Of a DNA stretch of 64,000 nucleotides, positions 27,250 to 40,039 are shown in pieces (position 1 is the first letter of the stretch; each line of letters begins with the position of its first letter). The DNA comes from Trogon surrucura (Eukaryota > Chordata > Aves > Trogoniformes > Trogonidae). The stretch covers positions 10,246,001 through 10,310,000 of the forward strand of contig CM036629.1 in assembly GCA_020746105.1 (NCBI GenBank). The letters run 5' to 3'. Position numbers and translations under genes: made by a program. Below the pieces are notes generated by a model. The model saw only the letters and a program-made list of their open reading frames with translations. It was not told the origin of the DNA and did not search any database.

Positions 27250-29089
27250 ACTGAGAGAATCTTTTGGAACTGAAAGTATCTTTGTAGTCCTGAACTGATC
27301 CAAATGTTAATTAACGTTTATGTTCTGTAAGTCTAAATGTTCATCTTCACTGTCCTTGCCATGTACCTGTGAATATGGATTTGCTCTTAGATCATGAACA
27401 TCTTCATTGAGGTTTTACAAATAGTGATTTTGGTTCCTAAGCAAAAAATAACCACTTTTTCCAACACTGACTGCAGTGGTTGTAATCTAAAATTTTGTTA
27501 GTTGTTACCTTGCATTATAGTCATTCCTTAAAGTGGAGAAGAGCAGGCAAGATGTACTTATAATGGGTCATCTTTAAGCAGGTATTAAATACAAGGGACA
27601 TAAAGAAAGGCTGCTGTACTTGTTGGTAGTTTTTGGGGTTTTTCTTCTCATTGAAAAGACTCAGGATGTCTCACTGAATCTTCCACTTATCCCTTTATAA
27701 TCCCTGGGAGTTTGTGAAAGTTGAGAAATGTGCACTGTTAGAGGAGCAGTAAGTCATAAAGAAGCATAATATCAATATTCTTCAATATATCAATATACTG
27801 GGGCAATCTGCATTAATCAAAATGCCACGTTATCAACAAAAACCAACAACAACAAAAAAATCTTTACTATTACCCCTATGCTGTAAAGAATTATATATGG
27901 TGTAGCTTATCTTTGAGAACATTATTGGTGGTTAGAGGTGTGCTTACTTGGGTTAAAAGAGTTTCTAGATCATGGCATTTACAGAAATAAAGTATTATTT
28001 ACAAAGTATTCCAGATGTATTTTAGCATAGGGTAGGTAAACATTTAGAGTTGCACAGGTCATTGACTCACCATAGCTCTTAGAGTACAAGATCTCAGTAG
28101 GTGCCCCTGAAATCAACACAGTATAATTTCTCACTGTGGAAATTTTCAGATCATTGTATAGCTGCTATGCAAGAGCTGGGTTTTTTTTATACCTAACTAT
28201 AATCAATACTTTCCATTTGCTGTTGAGATTTGAGTAATGATTCTGGGTTGTTTCTTGCAAGATTTCGAGCTGATAACGGAAGCTGGAAATGGGAAGGAGG
28301 CAGGTAGTGATTACTGAAATCAAATCTAAAGAGAGTTGAATAAAAAAGGCAGTTATGCAAAATAAGATGATATCCAGTATAATTTTTACATGGAGAACCT
28401 GTGTTCATTTGACATTTTTAAAGTAGAGTAAAAAGTTGCTCAGAAGTTTCTGAAAACTGTGTATTGATAAGGTGCTGCTCAGTCAGGGGTGCAAGGAACT
28501 TCAGGATAGCAAGATGTGGTGTAGGGTCATTGCAAGAGAATGTATTTCCTAATAATAGTAGTAATTAAGTTTAGAAGCTGGGTATTATATCTCTTTTGCA
28601 AGGAAAACTTGCTTTGAAAAAAAAATATATATGAAAAAAACAAAGGTGAAAAGGGGCAATGAAAGGCCTTTTTTTTTTAAAAAAAAAAACAACAAACAAA
28701 ACAAAACCCAAAACAGACCACAAAACAAACCTCCTTGATATCTCAGAGTCTTTTTGGGGTGTGGGAGAGAAGAAATCAAGTTAAAAAAAATCATTAAATC
28801 TAATAGTATTAAATTAATTAAACATAATTAGAACATTTTGATTGACCAGAATAGAAATCTCATAGACAAGGTAAAGCATTTAGTTTTAAAAAATATTTTC
28901 TAATCCTCAAAATATTCTTTGACCATTAAAACAATTTTCATTGACTTCAGCAACCAAGCATTTCTGAAGAATTATGTCACTTCTTTGCCAGCATAGAATG
29001 GTTTATATGCATAGCTGGTTTTCTTTGTTAGAAAATAACTACAGTTTTGGATTTTGTTCAGTTTTTAATGGACCTCTTTGTAAAGGTGG

Positions 29090-29420
29090 GAATATAACTC
29101 TAATGTGACCTACTGTAAACTGTAGTTTGATTCAAGCAAGATCTGTGATGTAATTGCTTTCATAATTAACTCATGATTCCAATTCAAATAATATAGCAGA
29201 GTACCTGGTGGGATTTTGCTGTCTCTTGGCATGCGTGTTGTACAGCTTCAGCTGAATTCGTTCCTGGAGTTTGCAAGCTTGGCTTTAAATAGTGCCCTGG
29301 AAATCCTTTGGAGCAGTCTGCCATGCCTTTCATTCAACAGGCCTAACTAATTGGGATGTTTATACAAAAGGGCACAGTTAGGCTGTACTCAAATTCTTGA
29401 CATGAAGCAGTGCTTCCTTG
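29090..29420. other. Candidate conserved non-coding element
   Basis: A complex, repeat-free block with homeodomain-type sites (cataattaactcatgatt at about 29160; aggcctaactaattggg at about 29340) and balanced base composition. No open frame explains it. The call is by texture only. Confidence 0.2.
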
Positions 29421-29767
29421 AAAATGAAGTGTGCTTTGAATTCTTTTACCACCTGCTGGTATAAGGATTTATTTGAATAACTAAGCTGTCCAGATTTGTA
29501 GTGGGATTTTTTTCATGTCCTAAATTTTGGAATATGCATGAAGGATAGTTTACTAAATCCACAAAAATCTTTTGGATGCCTTCACATAACTCAAGCTTTA
29601 TTTAGAATTGCTAGTTTCTTTCTTGAATCGTAACATACTTGCAGTCCAGAATATAGTGCTGATGGATATTCTGTGGAACTGAATTTTACTCTTTTACTTT
29701 TCCTTAAATGAATGATGAGCTTGCTTTATGATGCACTCGGAGTGAAGCACGTTGATTGTGTGATTGC

Positions 29768-29950
29768 CTAGTGTGGTGATCTCCAAACCTTTTGATTGTG
29801 CACCCCATTAGCAAAAAAGTTTTTGAGCATGCCCACCCAATGTATAATTTTATTATAAATTATATACTCCTACCTCCTACCACTATACTATTATGTACAA
29901 TATAAAACATACACAAAAATAGAAATAAAAAAGGATGAGATAAAGATGAA
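29768..29950. repeat. Decayed interspersed repeat, possibly an hAT (Charlie-like) DNA transposon end
   Basis: The phrase gtggtgatctccaaacct followed by 'tttgattgtgcacccc' and 'aaaaaagtttttgagca' resembles the ends of Charlie-type hAT elements (CAGTGGTTCTCAAACTTTTT-like). An AT-rich body follows. I could not find the matching inverted terminus or an 8-bp target duplication, so this could be a one-ended remnant or another old repeat. The family call is tentative. Confidence 0.25.
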
Positions 29951-32900
29951 ATATGCAATATTTTAAAACAACTCTATTATCCTTTTGTGTTGTGTGTCAT
30001 GTTCAGATTCCTTTTGCTTATTGCTGGCACTCGTATGGCATTGGTTTGAGAGTGCTCTAAGATTTTCATTTTCAGTTCTCACCAGGAGCAACACTTGCTT
30101 TTTCCACCCATTCAGTTCCTAGGTTGCTCTCTCTTAGTGCTGCTCCCTGGCACCCTGTAGCCCACTGTCCTTATGCGCTGCTCTGAACTCAGTCAGATCT
30201 TATGTGCAAATCAAAATCCTTTTAAAGTTGTTGCATTTTGCTAAAAAATGAGGGAATAAGAAATGCCCGAGTTTTTCCCAACTAGGCTTTAATAAATGAC
30301 AGGTTTGTACTGTAACACATTATGGCTGAGAAATTAAAAAAACAGAGGAACGGGATAAACTCAAACTTAACATGGCAAGAAGAATGGTAGCTAGGAACAA
30401 TATTTTGATTATGCTTTGTTACTGCACTGACTTTATTTTTAAATATTACCTTTTTACTTCTATTTCTCACATGATTAGTCCTATTCCTGATAAATTTGAA
30501 ACACTGTGTCTGTGCTACTCCCTTATATTACTCCTTGAGGGGATAACGTGCTTCAGGGATAAATGTTAACTGAATGTGCTGCATTATCTTTTCCTGGCAT
30601 AACAAGCAAAGAGGAAAAATCATTTATTTCCAGTGTAAGAAGGCAGCCTTAGGGGATCACACTGTCTGTGCTTTGAATCCAACTAAATGATTGTGGTGGC
30701 TTTTCCTTATTTTTACCAGCAGACAGGAGTGATGACACTCTTACTCCATCAGTAGACTTGGAAACGTAAAACTTATCCATTCAAGCTGAAACAGCAATCC
30801 TCTTTATCACCTTTGTGACAAAGTCTTGTTCTCCCCTCTCTTTACTCCTAATTCCAGAAAATTAATATGTTGGTGGACTAACCCAACAATTATAGATAGT
30901 TCTAGTCTTTGATGACCTAGAATAATCTGGGATTAGAGATACAATGATATACTTGAATGACATTTTTAGTGAGCTCCTGCTGCAGGAACGCCATATACAT
31001 TGTAGGCATTAAATTATTTTGCTGCTTTATGTCCCTGGGAGTGTGTCTTATGAGTGATAGCGGAGATGAGTATAAAGGTCCTGTGTGAAAGAAAGGAGGA
31101 AGACCATGCAAGGCAGTTGGCTTTTAAAGAAATCAGGAAACAAGTGAAATGCGACTGGGATCCAATTGCTAGTGCATGTTAATGTGTGCTTTGCTGTGTA
31201 TATCATACGGATACAAATATGATCACTGTGAATTGATAAGGGTTCATTCTCCAGTAACGTTTTACAGAGGAGTGCCTTAAAAAAAGACTACATGCATCAG
31301 AACAGGTAGAACCATGGTTAGATGGGATTTTTTTGTTATAAAAAAAGACTAATTAGTTTCTTGTAATTGCTAAATTAATAGCTTTTAGCTTTTCTGCTGT
31401 TTGCTTTTTCTGTGTTTTCATGCAACCCCATACATAAAGTTTTTATTTGAGTATTTAAAGACAAGAAATGCACCTGTTGAACCGTATATCTATGTAGTAT
31501 CTGCCCTCTATAAACAAGTTGGTTTTAGGCTTAAGTACAATTCTGACAAATGCTTTGTAACTGCTTAGAGCCATATCTTGCTGGGCTGTCTAATTTCTGT
31601 CCTGTTGTCTTAAAATTTACCATTTAATTCACAGAAATGATGTTTGGTTCTAGTTTAGGGAAAAAGTCATCATTACTCTTATCCAAGAGTATTTTCCCCT
31701 GTGTACCTATACAGGAACATGTTCTTGATTTTTGGCTGTGTACCTAGCCGACTTTCAGTTGTATGAATGTTGTCACAGTCATTGAGTCCTTTTCATGAAA
31801 GGTATATGTTGAATGAGTGAAACTAATCTGGAAGTAGAGTTTGGAAACTTTAGGCAAATCAAGATTACAGTTGTGCCAACAAATTGGGTTACTATGTGCA
31901 CAAATGAAATTAACACGTGCAACTGGCCAGTGTGCACCTAGAGCTGTGGTCATCGTAACTGTAAATCAGACACTCAGTTGAACACATAATATAATATGTA
32001 GGTATAGGATATAGTTTTTATCTGTGGATTTTAAAGCATATTATTAGGGAAGGTGAAGTAGTTTAAAATGAGCAGTAGAATTTAAATGAAACTCTGAAAC
32101 TTCAAAAGTTAAAATTCTTGTTGAAAATCATATTGCAGCTAAGAGAATGTCTTGGTCTTGGGTAGATCCTTTGTGTTGAATGGTGTGTAATGGCATTTGT
32201 TCCGTATGCCAATTGTCTTTCTGATCTCTATGACACAGTTTTATTGTTGACATTTTAAAAATGTGCAATCTTTCTGGACTTCACCATTATCCAGACTCAT
32301 CATTTGCATTCTTTCAAGAAAGAATTTTCTTTTGCAGTGATAGTTACTGATGCTATTTGCTGAAACCATACATGGTAGTGTCATGGAGCTTTGGACCTGT
32401 AAGCATGTTAACAATTGATATTTCTGTTGTAATTATGTTCTGAATATTATAGCCTGAGCCTCCCTTTTGCTTTGCTACAGCTCCCTCTTGCAGGCAGAAG
32501 CCAAGAACAATTCTATGTCTTTCTTCCCAAACTTTGTAGCTATACTTCCTTCTGTGGCTATCAAAACCTCCTCTGATCAAATGTGCTTTATGTTTTTATG
32601 TAAATTTGTATGATATAGACATGGACGTGATTGAAGGCAGACATAGAACATTTTCTAAGCCTCAGTGATGTTAATGTACTCTTGGAATAAAGGAAGCTTT
32701 TATCATCATTAGAGGTAAGGTAAAAGAAGTTAAGCATTATGAACTACAGAATATTTAAAACATTTACATTGCTTCCAACGGTTGCATCGTATTTTGCTCA
32801 GTTAAGTTTAGTTTACACCCTTGCACTGTTAACTGTTGCTACAAGAGAGAATTCATGCAGGGTAGGTGCAGATTTTCTTTGTACCCGTTTAGAATAAGAT

Positions 32901-35900
32901 ACTTATTTTCCTAGAAGAGAAAACTGCAGCTTCTTCAGGTGTATGGCCAAATCGATCACATCCAGTAATCAAAGTTATTGACTTATGCTACAGTCCTTGT
33001 TCTCTTCTAAATTACAGATGCCACATTTTGTAGCTCAATTTTTGATCGTCTTAAACATAAATTAAGAACATTTGTGCCTTTTTAGTTAGATTTGACAAAT
33101 GGTTCAACTGCTCTTTTTCAGTAATGACAGTATGCATGAAAAAGTAAAGTGTTCTAAGATCACTTATGGTGAATTATGTAAGTAATGGCTATAGAGCTAT
33201 TAACCAAGAGAGAATCGTTAGAAATTACTGAAGCCGTATCTTCAGGATAGTCTCTCTTATTATTTTTGTGTGCTGTGAAAAATGGGGGTTTTGCAGCAAA
33301 GATGGATTGAACTAGCTCAATTTTGATTGTGAGTCATGGGTTTTCCCCCCCATATGTTCAGGCGAGAAATCTGTCAGTTTCCCCAGCAGAGGACACTGTG
33401 CTTCTGCAATTCAATTTGTAGGTTTTTATTTTGCCAAAGAACTATAGAAATAAATCAGGTAAGATATATTTTTGGGCTTGGTATTCTGTATGGACACTAT
33501 GACTGACATTGCAGTTACAGGTTTTTGCGTTGTTTATACTTCTCCAAAAGCGTGTCTGAGTGCTCTGAACCAAGGGTTGAAAAGGTCTATGCTGGGTTTT
33601 ATTACAGTATATAATTGTATTTACTTGTTAAGGCCTCCGAGTGTATTTGTGCTTTCCATAGATCTAACACTGTTTTATTCATAATTAAATAACTGATTAA
33701 ATGAATAAGCTCCAAATTATTTTTATAGAGAATGTGATTTAGCATAGTTTTTGAGCATGTACTGAAAAGTATCTCATGCTGTACTACTTTGTATTTATTT
33801 TCTTCTTGTTCAAGGGCATGGCTTGATATTCCCCTTCCGTCATTATTTAAGTAAAACACATTTCTTCCAAAACAAAAATTGTACCAGTGATGTAATAATA
33901 TGAATGTATATATTTTTACTAGCTTCCTTGATACCTTCCTCCTTGATTTGTAAAATCATATAGGGATGCATGTATTTCACTGATATATTTTATTGGAGAA
34001 CACTTGGATTACAGAGCACCAGGAAAAAGAGACTGTTTTAAAACAATGTGGGCTATATATTTTCAGCGATGTGAATTAATCTTGCTTCATTGACTTCATG
34101 GGAGGTTAGATATTTTACATCAGCTGATGCTAGAATTACTTGTGGCTAAATAGTTCCTTTTCTTACCCTTTCTGTGGCTGGTTAATGGATTTTGAGCTTC
34201 TGTGTTCTGTGCCTTGGAAAAAAAAGTCTGCTTAGGTACTGAATTGTCTGTCATCACAGTGAGTGATGCATTTTAAAACTTTATAAGAAGCTTCTTTTTT
34301 TGCAGTAGCTAGATGTGGAGATTTTATTAGGATTTTGAATATTTCTTATATGGGCAAAATAAAGATAGAAACCTTTCATGGAGTACACTTTCTAAATTGC
34401 TTGCTCTTCAGATGGCCACCTGGGAGTAGGCATCTTACTGGAAGCCAGTGCAACACAGAAAATCTTTCCAAAGTATTTAGAAATGACTGAAGATACTAAT
34501 AAAAACTTTCATAATAGTGTCTAGGCACTTGAATTTCCACTGTTTTTTGGATGGAATGATATAAATAGGTGGGTTTAAAAGTCACGTGTTTATGCTTTTG
34601 TGACCCTTAGGCACATGTGTTAATTTCTCTCCTTTCCCTAGTTCTTAGGCAATCTCTAGTTCTGTTTTTTTTGATGTCTTAACTTTCTGTTTCTGAATGT
34701 TACAATTTTAGTCTTCTTGGACAACTAGAAGCCTGCCTAAGTAGTACACTGCTAGGATTCAGACTAGGAACTGAGAATGACAGAATTAAAAAAAGCTTCG
34801 TACATATTTCAGACAAGCCCATTTTTTCAGCTTATTTGAAAGCAAAGAACCACACACTACCTCCCATCTTTACTCTCCCCTCCTGCTTAAGATTAATGTT
34901 TAGGTCCCCATTAGACTTATAAACCAATTCATTTTCTCAACTTATGTGGCTTTGTACTTGTGTAGAAAGGAGCGCACAACTGTAGTATTGTTCATCTGGT
35001 TTACTGGCTTAACTTACTGGAAAAGTGCCAGGGGCAGAAGGACACAGTTTATAATGGAAAGAAACAGTCAATGCGGAGTATTAGGGAGAGTGGCAGTTAA
35101 GAATGCTGTAATTTATCCCTTCTTCTCTATGATCCTGCATGCGATGGAGACAGTAAGGGAAGGATGAATGTTGTATTTCTTCCAGACACTGGGACCTTTT
35201 GTGTCAAAGCTATGCAGCATGACTTTTGTCATTGCTTGTGCTGTCTCTGAATTTGCCACATAGCCTGAAAATAGCAGCCAGGAAAGGAAGTCCTTCGGTA
35301 TGTGACCTACTTGTTTTAAACTGGGGTTTGTGAGTGGGTATGATTTATGCACGTTAGTGCACATCCTAGGTAGATATGTTCTATTGCATCCAAGGCAGGA
35401 ACAGTTCAAATAGAACACATAGATACAATACTTAATATAATGAATGTCAGGTCAAATTTGGTGTGCAAGATAATGTTCGTATTTTGATTTCAGCCAGTTT
35501 CTAAAGATTACTATACCATTTTGTTGCAGATAAGTACTGTAGTTGGAATTAGCTAAACATAAAAGTCATCTTCAGACAATATCACCTTAAGTAGACATAA
35601 ATTTAATTTTTCAATATTGACTTTGTTTTTAACAAAGCCTATTTATTCCAGTGTTTTAAATTTGGTAACTGCTTATAGATTGTTGCCTACATAATACTGT
35701 TGTTGAAATTTGTAAGCATATTAATAATTTTCCTAGGTAACTGATTGTAATAATCTCATGCTGCGAAGGAAAATAGTTGATTTTACAGCTATTAGTTTTT
35801 GTTGTAAATTATTTTTGAAAGGTGGTCACTCAGATCTGCTATATAAGTGTGATTTATTTCAATCTGAGTTTCACTTTGGTAGTAAAACATTTGTATTCTG

Positions 35901-37429
35901 TGCAGTTATCCTATGTGTTTTGGTTGATTGCTTTTAGATTAGTCATTTAATGAGAATGGAGTGTGTTTGGAGAGCTATAATGCTGCTGTCAGTTTATAAA
36001 GGCTGTGCAGTTGTGGAATGAAACCAGTTTGTGAGTTCTTTTAGCAGGAATGGTATTGCTACAAGCACAATTTCTTCAGATAAAATAAAGAGTTGGAACA
36101 TCAAATAAAAATATGCCGTTATGCCCACTCTAGCAATTGGTGTGGGGTTCTTCATCTAAATGTATTAGTAGCTTCCAAAAAAGCCACCTCAGCCAAACAA
36201 TGAAATCCTTAGAAAATCTGGAGGTTAGTTGAAGAATTTTGACTGGTACTTGTGAGGAAATTACTAGGCTGGTGTAACAAACCTATGGTGAAGCAAAAGT
36301 ACTTTTGTTTCTTTTTCCCATGTGCCAAGACCTTGCTTCTGGTGTTTGTTTCTTTTGTTTGTTTCTTTTTGTTAAGTTACTCAAGCATGGTAGAAAAAAA
36401 ATTGTGTGAATTCTGTAACTAAACACATAGAGATATTTAAATAATCAGGTTTTGATGTTTTGTTTTCTGGAGAAATAATTGCCTGTTAAGTTCTGTGTAA
36501 GTAATGGCATTACTTATGTGAGGAATTCAGGTAACAGCTACTTGGACATTATGTCTGAAACAGGATTCATGGCCTACACGTGGCTCAGCTGGTGATGCGA
36601 ATGCTTGCTCTGCCATCAGAAGAGGCAGGTAGAAAGGTGGTTGCCAGTTGATCACAGAATCTGGTCAGTTGTGGCGTTTCATGAGCCATGGCAGACATGC
36701 ATTGTCAAGGGAAATCAGGAAGACGGAAAACATACGAAGCTAATTTAGCAACATCCTTGGTTACAGGTGTTCGTTAATGCTAGCTGTTGCCTGTATGTTT
36801 GTCTGTATGTTGTTAAGTGGGCATGCATGTATCAACGGCCACATACCAAGAGTGGGATCCTGATCACAGTCCAGAATTTGGGAGTAGGAGCAAGCTGTTT
36901 AGTGTTGCTGAAGGAACAGATGAAACTACAGAAGGATTTTAAGTAAGTGTCCACTGGTTATTTTTGATATTCCCTGCACTGGGAAAAGGTAGCTTTCAGC
37001 CAAACTTTTGAGGGTTGTGGTGATGTGCGTATGTGTGGTGTAGTCCTTGTTCGGGTGCAAGATACATCGTCAATATTAGTCACCACAGTGAGCATGCCAA
37101 CTACCGAGCTTTCATTGAGATTATGTTTTATGATGTACTGAAATGCCATGGCTGTTGTCGTTTCCCTTTTCTAACTCATTAGTTAGTCCCCAAGAGGACT
37201 GTTGCAGCAGGTCGTACTGTGTAGATTAACCCTGGTCCAAACATGGAAGTTCTGTGTAGCAGACCTGCTTGCACTAGATAATTTATTTTCACTTTTTCTT
37301 AAAACTCGTTCACAAATTCTGAGCATTACTTATATGCAGGACTATATTTGTTCTACAGGAAAGCTAAATAAATAAATAAAGCAAGCTATCCTGATGACAA
37401 AAACTAAGTTTAGAAGTATTTTTTGAATT

Positions 37430-38160
37430 GAATGAATTGCATTAAGCAGATAAAATATATTCTGGCCATTTAGTATAGATGTTCTGTCACCAAGATAAAT
37501 AGACTAGCTATCATAAGTATTGGTGTGGTTGAAATGCATAACAACATAATTACTTTGCTAGCAAAATGTTAACCTGCTTTAATCATTCTGTTCACAAAAT
37601 AATGCAGAGTGATTTAGTGGGTAGAATGAATCTACTTACAAATTGTTTTATGGTCCTAATGCAGTCCCTTTGTAGAATGTAAATTGATGATGATAATTTT
37701 ATGGGCAAATGATTTTTCAATTAAAATGTCTTTTCAGAGACAAAATAGGAATGTTACGAACAGTTCCAAATAACAGTATGTCAGGGTGAAGGCATACAGG
37801 GCTCTCAAATGTATCAGCCAGATCCTCAGCTGAAAAAACGTCTATGTTAAAGATGCAATTTTAGTCAAATTTGTAATTTTGTTCCATTACACATGCAAAG
37901 TGCCTTTATTTGGTCCCATTGGCATAATAACCAGCATGAGAATTTACCATATAAACAGTAGGAACTAACATTTCTCTTGTCTGTTTAACTAATTCTTTTA
38001 TCTATTAATAACCTGCATTTTAGTAATTATTTTCAGCTAACTATACTCTGTTGTCTTTATTATAATAATTACAATGCCTATGAGGATCAGCATGAATCAC
38101 TGCAGTACATTCATCTTTCATTTTAAAACTGTGATAAGGAAAGAAGCTATATTGATCAGC
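37430..38160. other. Candidate conserved non-coding block
   Basis: A long repeat-free AT-rich stretch with many TAAT, ATTA, TTAATCA and GATAA motifs and little simple sequence (for example cataacaacataattac at about 37537; tagtaattattttcagcta at about 38022). It directly precedes the solitary LTR at 38234. This is inferred from texture; not verified. Confidence 0.2.
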
Positions 38161-38228
38161 CCAACTAGAGTAACTTCTTCAGCATGGGAGGGTACTCTGA
38201 TTATTGCTTTATCATTATTATATTCTAA

Positions 38229-38233
38229 GCTGT
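38229..38233. repeat. 5-bp target-site duplication GCTGT (left)
   Basis: Identical to 39074-39078 on the other side of the LTR. A 5-bp duplication is the usual length for ERVL-type (class III) integrations. Confidence 0.8.
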
Positions 38234-39073
38234 TGTCCTGGGTTTAGCTAAAAACCCAGTCCTGTTTAGTGATTTTCTCTTTTCAGTTTAGTGTCTTCTA
38301 AAAGGCTGCACGTTCTGAAGTCAGCAGCATGTTTTTGCAGACAGTGTGTGCTACTGGCAGTGATAACACCTGATGTTTACAGTCACTGCCTGGGACTGGT
38401 ATGTAGAAAGGCTCTTGCTGATACTTATTCCTATAGTGACCAAGGCCACTGCTGGCTCTTGTGTGCCACGCTGGGGGTGCTGGGTAGTAAGAGGGGGGCA
38501 CAAGGAAGTAAAAGGTGGCACCTCCGGGGGGTAACAGACAGGACAGGTGACCAACGAGAGTATTCCATCCCATATACGTCATATTTAGTATAAATTGAGT
38601 GATCACGAGAGTTTCGGCCTTTTTTCGGCCCTTTTGCCCCTTTTGCCCTTTTCGGCCTTTTTGCCCTTCCTTTCTGCAATGGCCGGTGTCCAGAGAGGAC
38701 TCCATCTGACCTCCTGATTTTGATCCGGATCCTGAGTTCCCGAATCCAGCTCCCTGTATCCAGCTCCCGCTGCCGCTGAGCCTGGGGTTTCCCCAGTGCC
38801 TCCTGCTCTGCAGCACCAGTGGTGATTTCTATCGGGGGAGGGAGTCGGGTTTGATATCGGGCTATTATCTATAGTTGTATATAGTTCTTTACTTTTATCT
38901 TTTTACCATTATTCCTATTACTTTCATTAAAGCTGTTCTAGTTCGGTTTTTTTCTTCTCTCATCCGTAAGTCTCTCTGCCTCATTCCCTTTTCTCTTCCC
39001 GTTTGGGGGGGGGAAGAGGGGGTTAGAGAGCGTCTGTCCGCGTTAGTGGCCGGCCCAGCCCTAACCCGCGACA
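38234..39073 (+). mobile_element. Solitary LTR, ERVL-like (class III), 840 bp
   Basis: It starts TGTCCTGGGTTTAGC and ends CCCGCGACA, so it has the TG...CA termini of an LTR, and 5-bp direct repeats (GCTGT) flank it exactly. The opening phrase, the 'ccatatacgtcata' segment and the TATAAA box at 38589-38594 match bird ERVL LTRs I recognise. A pyrimidine-rich run of CGGCC/TTTTGCCC units sits at about 38613-38670, and ATTAAA at 38926-38931 is a likely polyadenylation signal. No internal viral region is present, so it is a solo LTR left by recombination between two LTRs. It keeps many CpGs compared with its surroundings, which argues for moderate rather than great age. The 172-codon minus-strand frame inside it is a shadow. 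Confidence 0.87.
38574..38594 (+). promoter_or_regulatory. LTR promoter core: CRE-like site and TATA box
   Basis: TACGTCATA (about 38574-38582, a CRE/ATF-like site) is followed within 10 bp by TATAAA at 38589-38594, inside the ERVL-like solo LTR. This is the expected promoter of the LTR; whether it still works is unknown. Confidence 0.5.
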
Positions 39074-39078
39074 GCTGT
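39074..39078. repeat. 5-bp target-site duplication GCTGT (right)
   Basis: Matches 38229-38233 exactly and marks the right end of the ERVL-like solo LTR. Confidence 0.8.
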
Positions 39079-39303
39079 TAATATAGCACCCATGTTATTT
39101 TATGAAGTAAAAATTACTTCAGCCTGTGATAGCTTTTGCTACTGCTTATAATTCCTTTTTTCCTTCTTAGTGATAGGTCGACCTGAGAAATATTTGTGTG
39201 GTAACTCTTATAAAGAGCTATTAACTGAAAGATCATTAAAACATTATCAAATGGCTCTAAATGCTATACATAATATCTTATTTAAGCCAGTCTGTCTGTT
39301 ACT

Positions 39304-39380
39304 CATTGTGTTTAGACAATTTAGAGATCCCATTTAGATACCCATTGTCTTTAGACAATTTAGATACCCATTGTCTTTAC
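39304..39380. repeat. Short tandem repeat, 26-bp unit, nearly 3 copies
   Basis: The unit tttagatacccattgtcttt plus 'agacaa' at 39333-39358 repeats exactly from 39359 to 39379, and a degenerate first copy precedes it. It lies between the two solitary LTRs and looks like a local slippage duplication. Confidence 0.8.
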
Positions 39381-39658
39381 CCTTTGATGTAGCTAAAAAT
39401 ATTATAGTCTTTAAATTTTACTATTTTTTTTAAAACTGGAATAGGTGGAGTGGCTTCCTCACTGCACAAAGAAATTTATAACTTGATTGAATTCATACTA
39501 CAGAGCCCCTACCCAAAGTATTTCTCTGCTTCGGTGTGCTAGTGCTACTCCAGTCTCGGTCTAGTTTGTTTTTCTCTCATTAGTAATTTCTGCATTCACA
39601 AAATGTGTACGTTTTTTAACAGGCTATATGACCTGTACCTTTTTCTCCTTTATGAAAG

Positions 39659-39664
39659 TGTAAT
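39659..39664. repeat. 6-bp target-site duplication TGTAAT (left)
   Basis: Identical to 40040-40045 on the far side of the LTR. Six bp is the usual length for class II (alpha/betaretrovirus-like) integrations. Confidence 0.8.
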
Positions 39665-40039
39665 TCTAGAAGGGTCCCTTCGGAGAGCCGGCCAAGTAAC
39701 GACCGTCACACCAATATGGCTACAAGTTGTTCTCCCTTTATTGCCCCGGACAGCTCAATATATACAGTCAAGCAGTGTCCCTGCGCCTGCCCCTTCACAG
39801 AGTTGGTCGGTTACAGGTGTACACGTGCCAGCGTTTTATTGGGTAGTGCCATTCAACTATGCAGGCGGCTCTTGCCCCCCCTTCTCCCCCCGGCAAGGCT
39901 CTCACAAACCAGATAAAACCTCCTCCTCTCCGTGCCCCAAGGCAGCTTCAAGGACAGAGCCTTTGTTTAGGCCTGAGCTGGGTTGTCCAAACCTTTTAAA
40001 GGGATACCGCACCTCTGCTCCACAAGAAATTCCCCTGCA
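39665..40039 (-). mobile_element. Solitary LTR of the same class II family as the element at 54057
   Basis: It aligns end to end with the 401-bp LTRs at 54057 and 56265, at roughly 90% identity by eye. Shared parts include the 'ccaatatggctac' segment, the 'tttattgc' (AATAAA on the minus strand), the 'caatatatacag' TATA region and the 'caagaaattcc' end. It lacks about 27 bp present in the young copies just after the C-run at about 39890. It reads on the minus strand, is bracketed by TGTAAT direct repeats, and has no internal region, so it is a solo LTR. Its divergence makes it an older wave or a sister subfamily. Confidence 0.9.

Larger units (their letters stand above)
27250..38233. other. 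Mostly single-copy DNA, no recognised gene
   Basis: No gene is supported. A/T-rich simple stretches occur at about 28618-28700. A decayed repeat begins at about 29768. Two candidate conserved blocks (29090-29420 and 37430-38160) are listed separately. A tRNA-like A-box phrase at about 36576-36600 is not convincing as a gene. Open frames up to about 100 codons (35113-35418, minus) show no known features. Confidence 0.5.

Noticed and set aside
36570-36645. tRNA-like phrase (tggctcagctggtgatgcg resembles an A box)
   Set aside because: No proper acceptor-stem pairing and no GGTTCGA-type B box at the right distance, so it is neither a tRNA gene nor a clear tRNA-derived SINE.
38298-38816. 172-codon minus-strand open frame with KGQKGRKGQ repeats
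   Set aside because: It falls wholly inside the ERVL-like LTR. The repeats come from the CGGCC/TTTTGCCC run.
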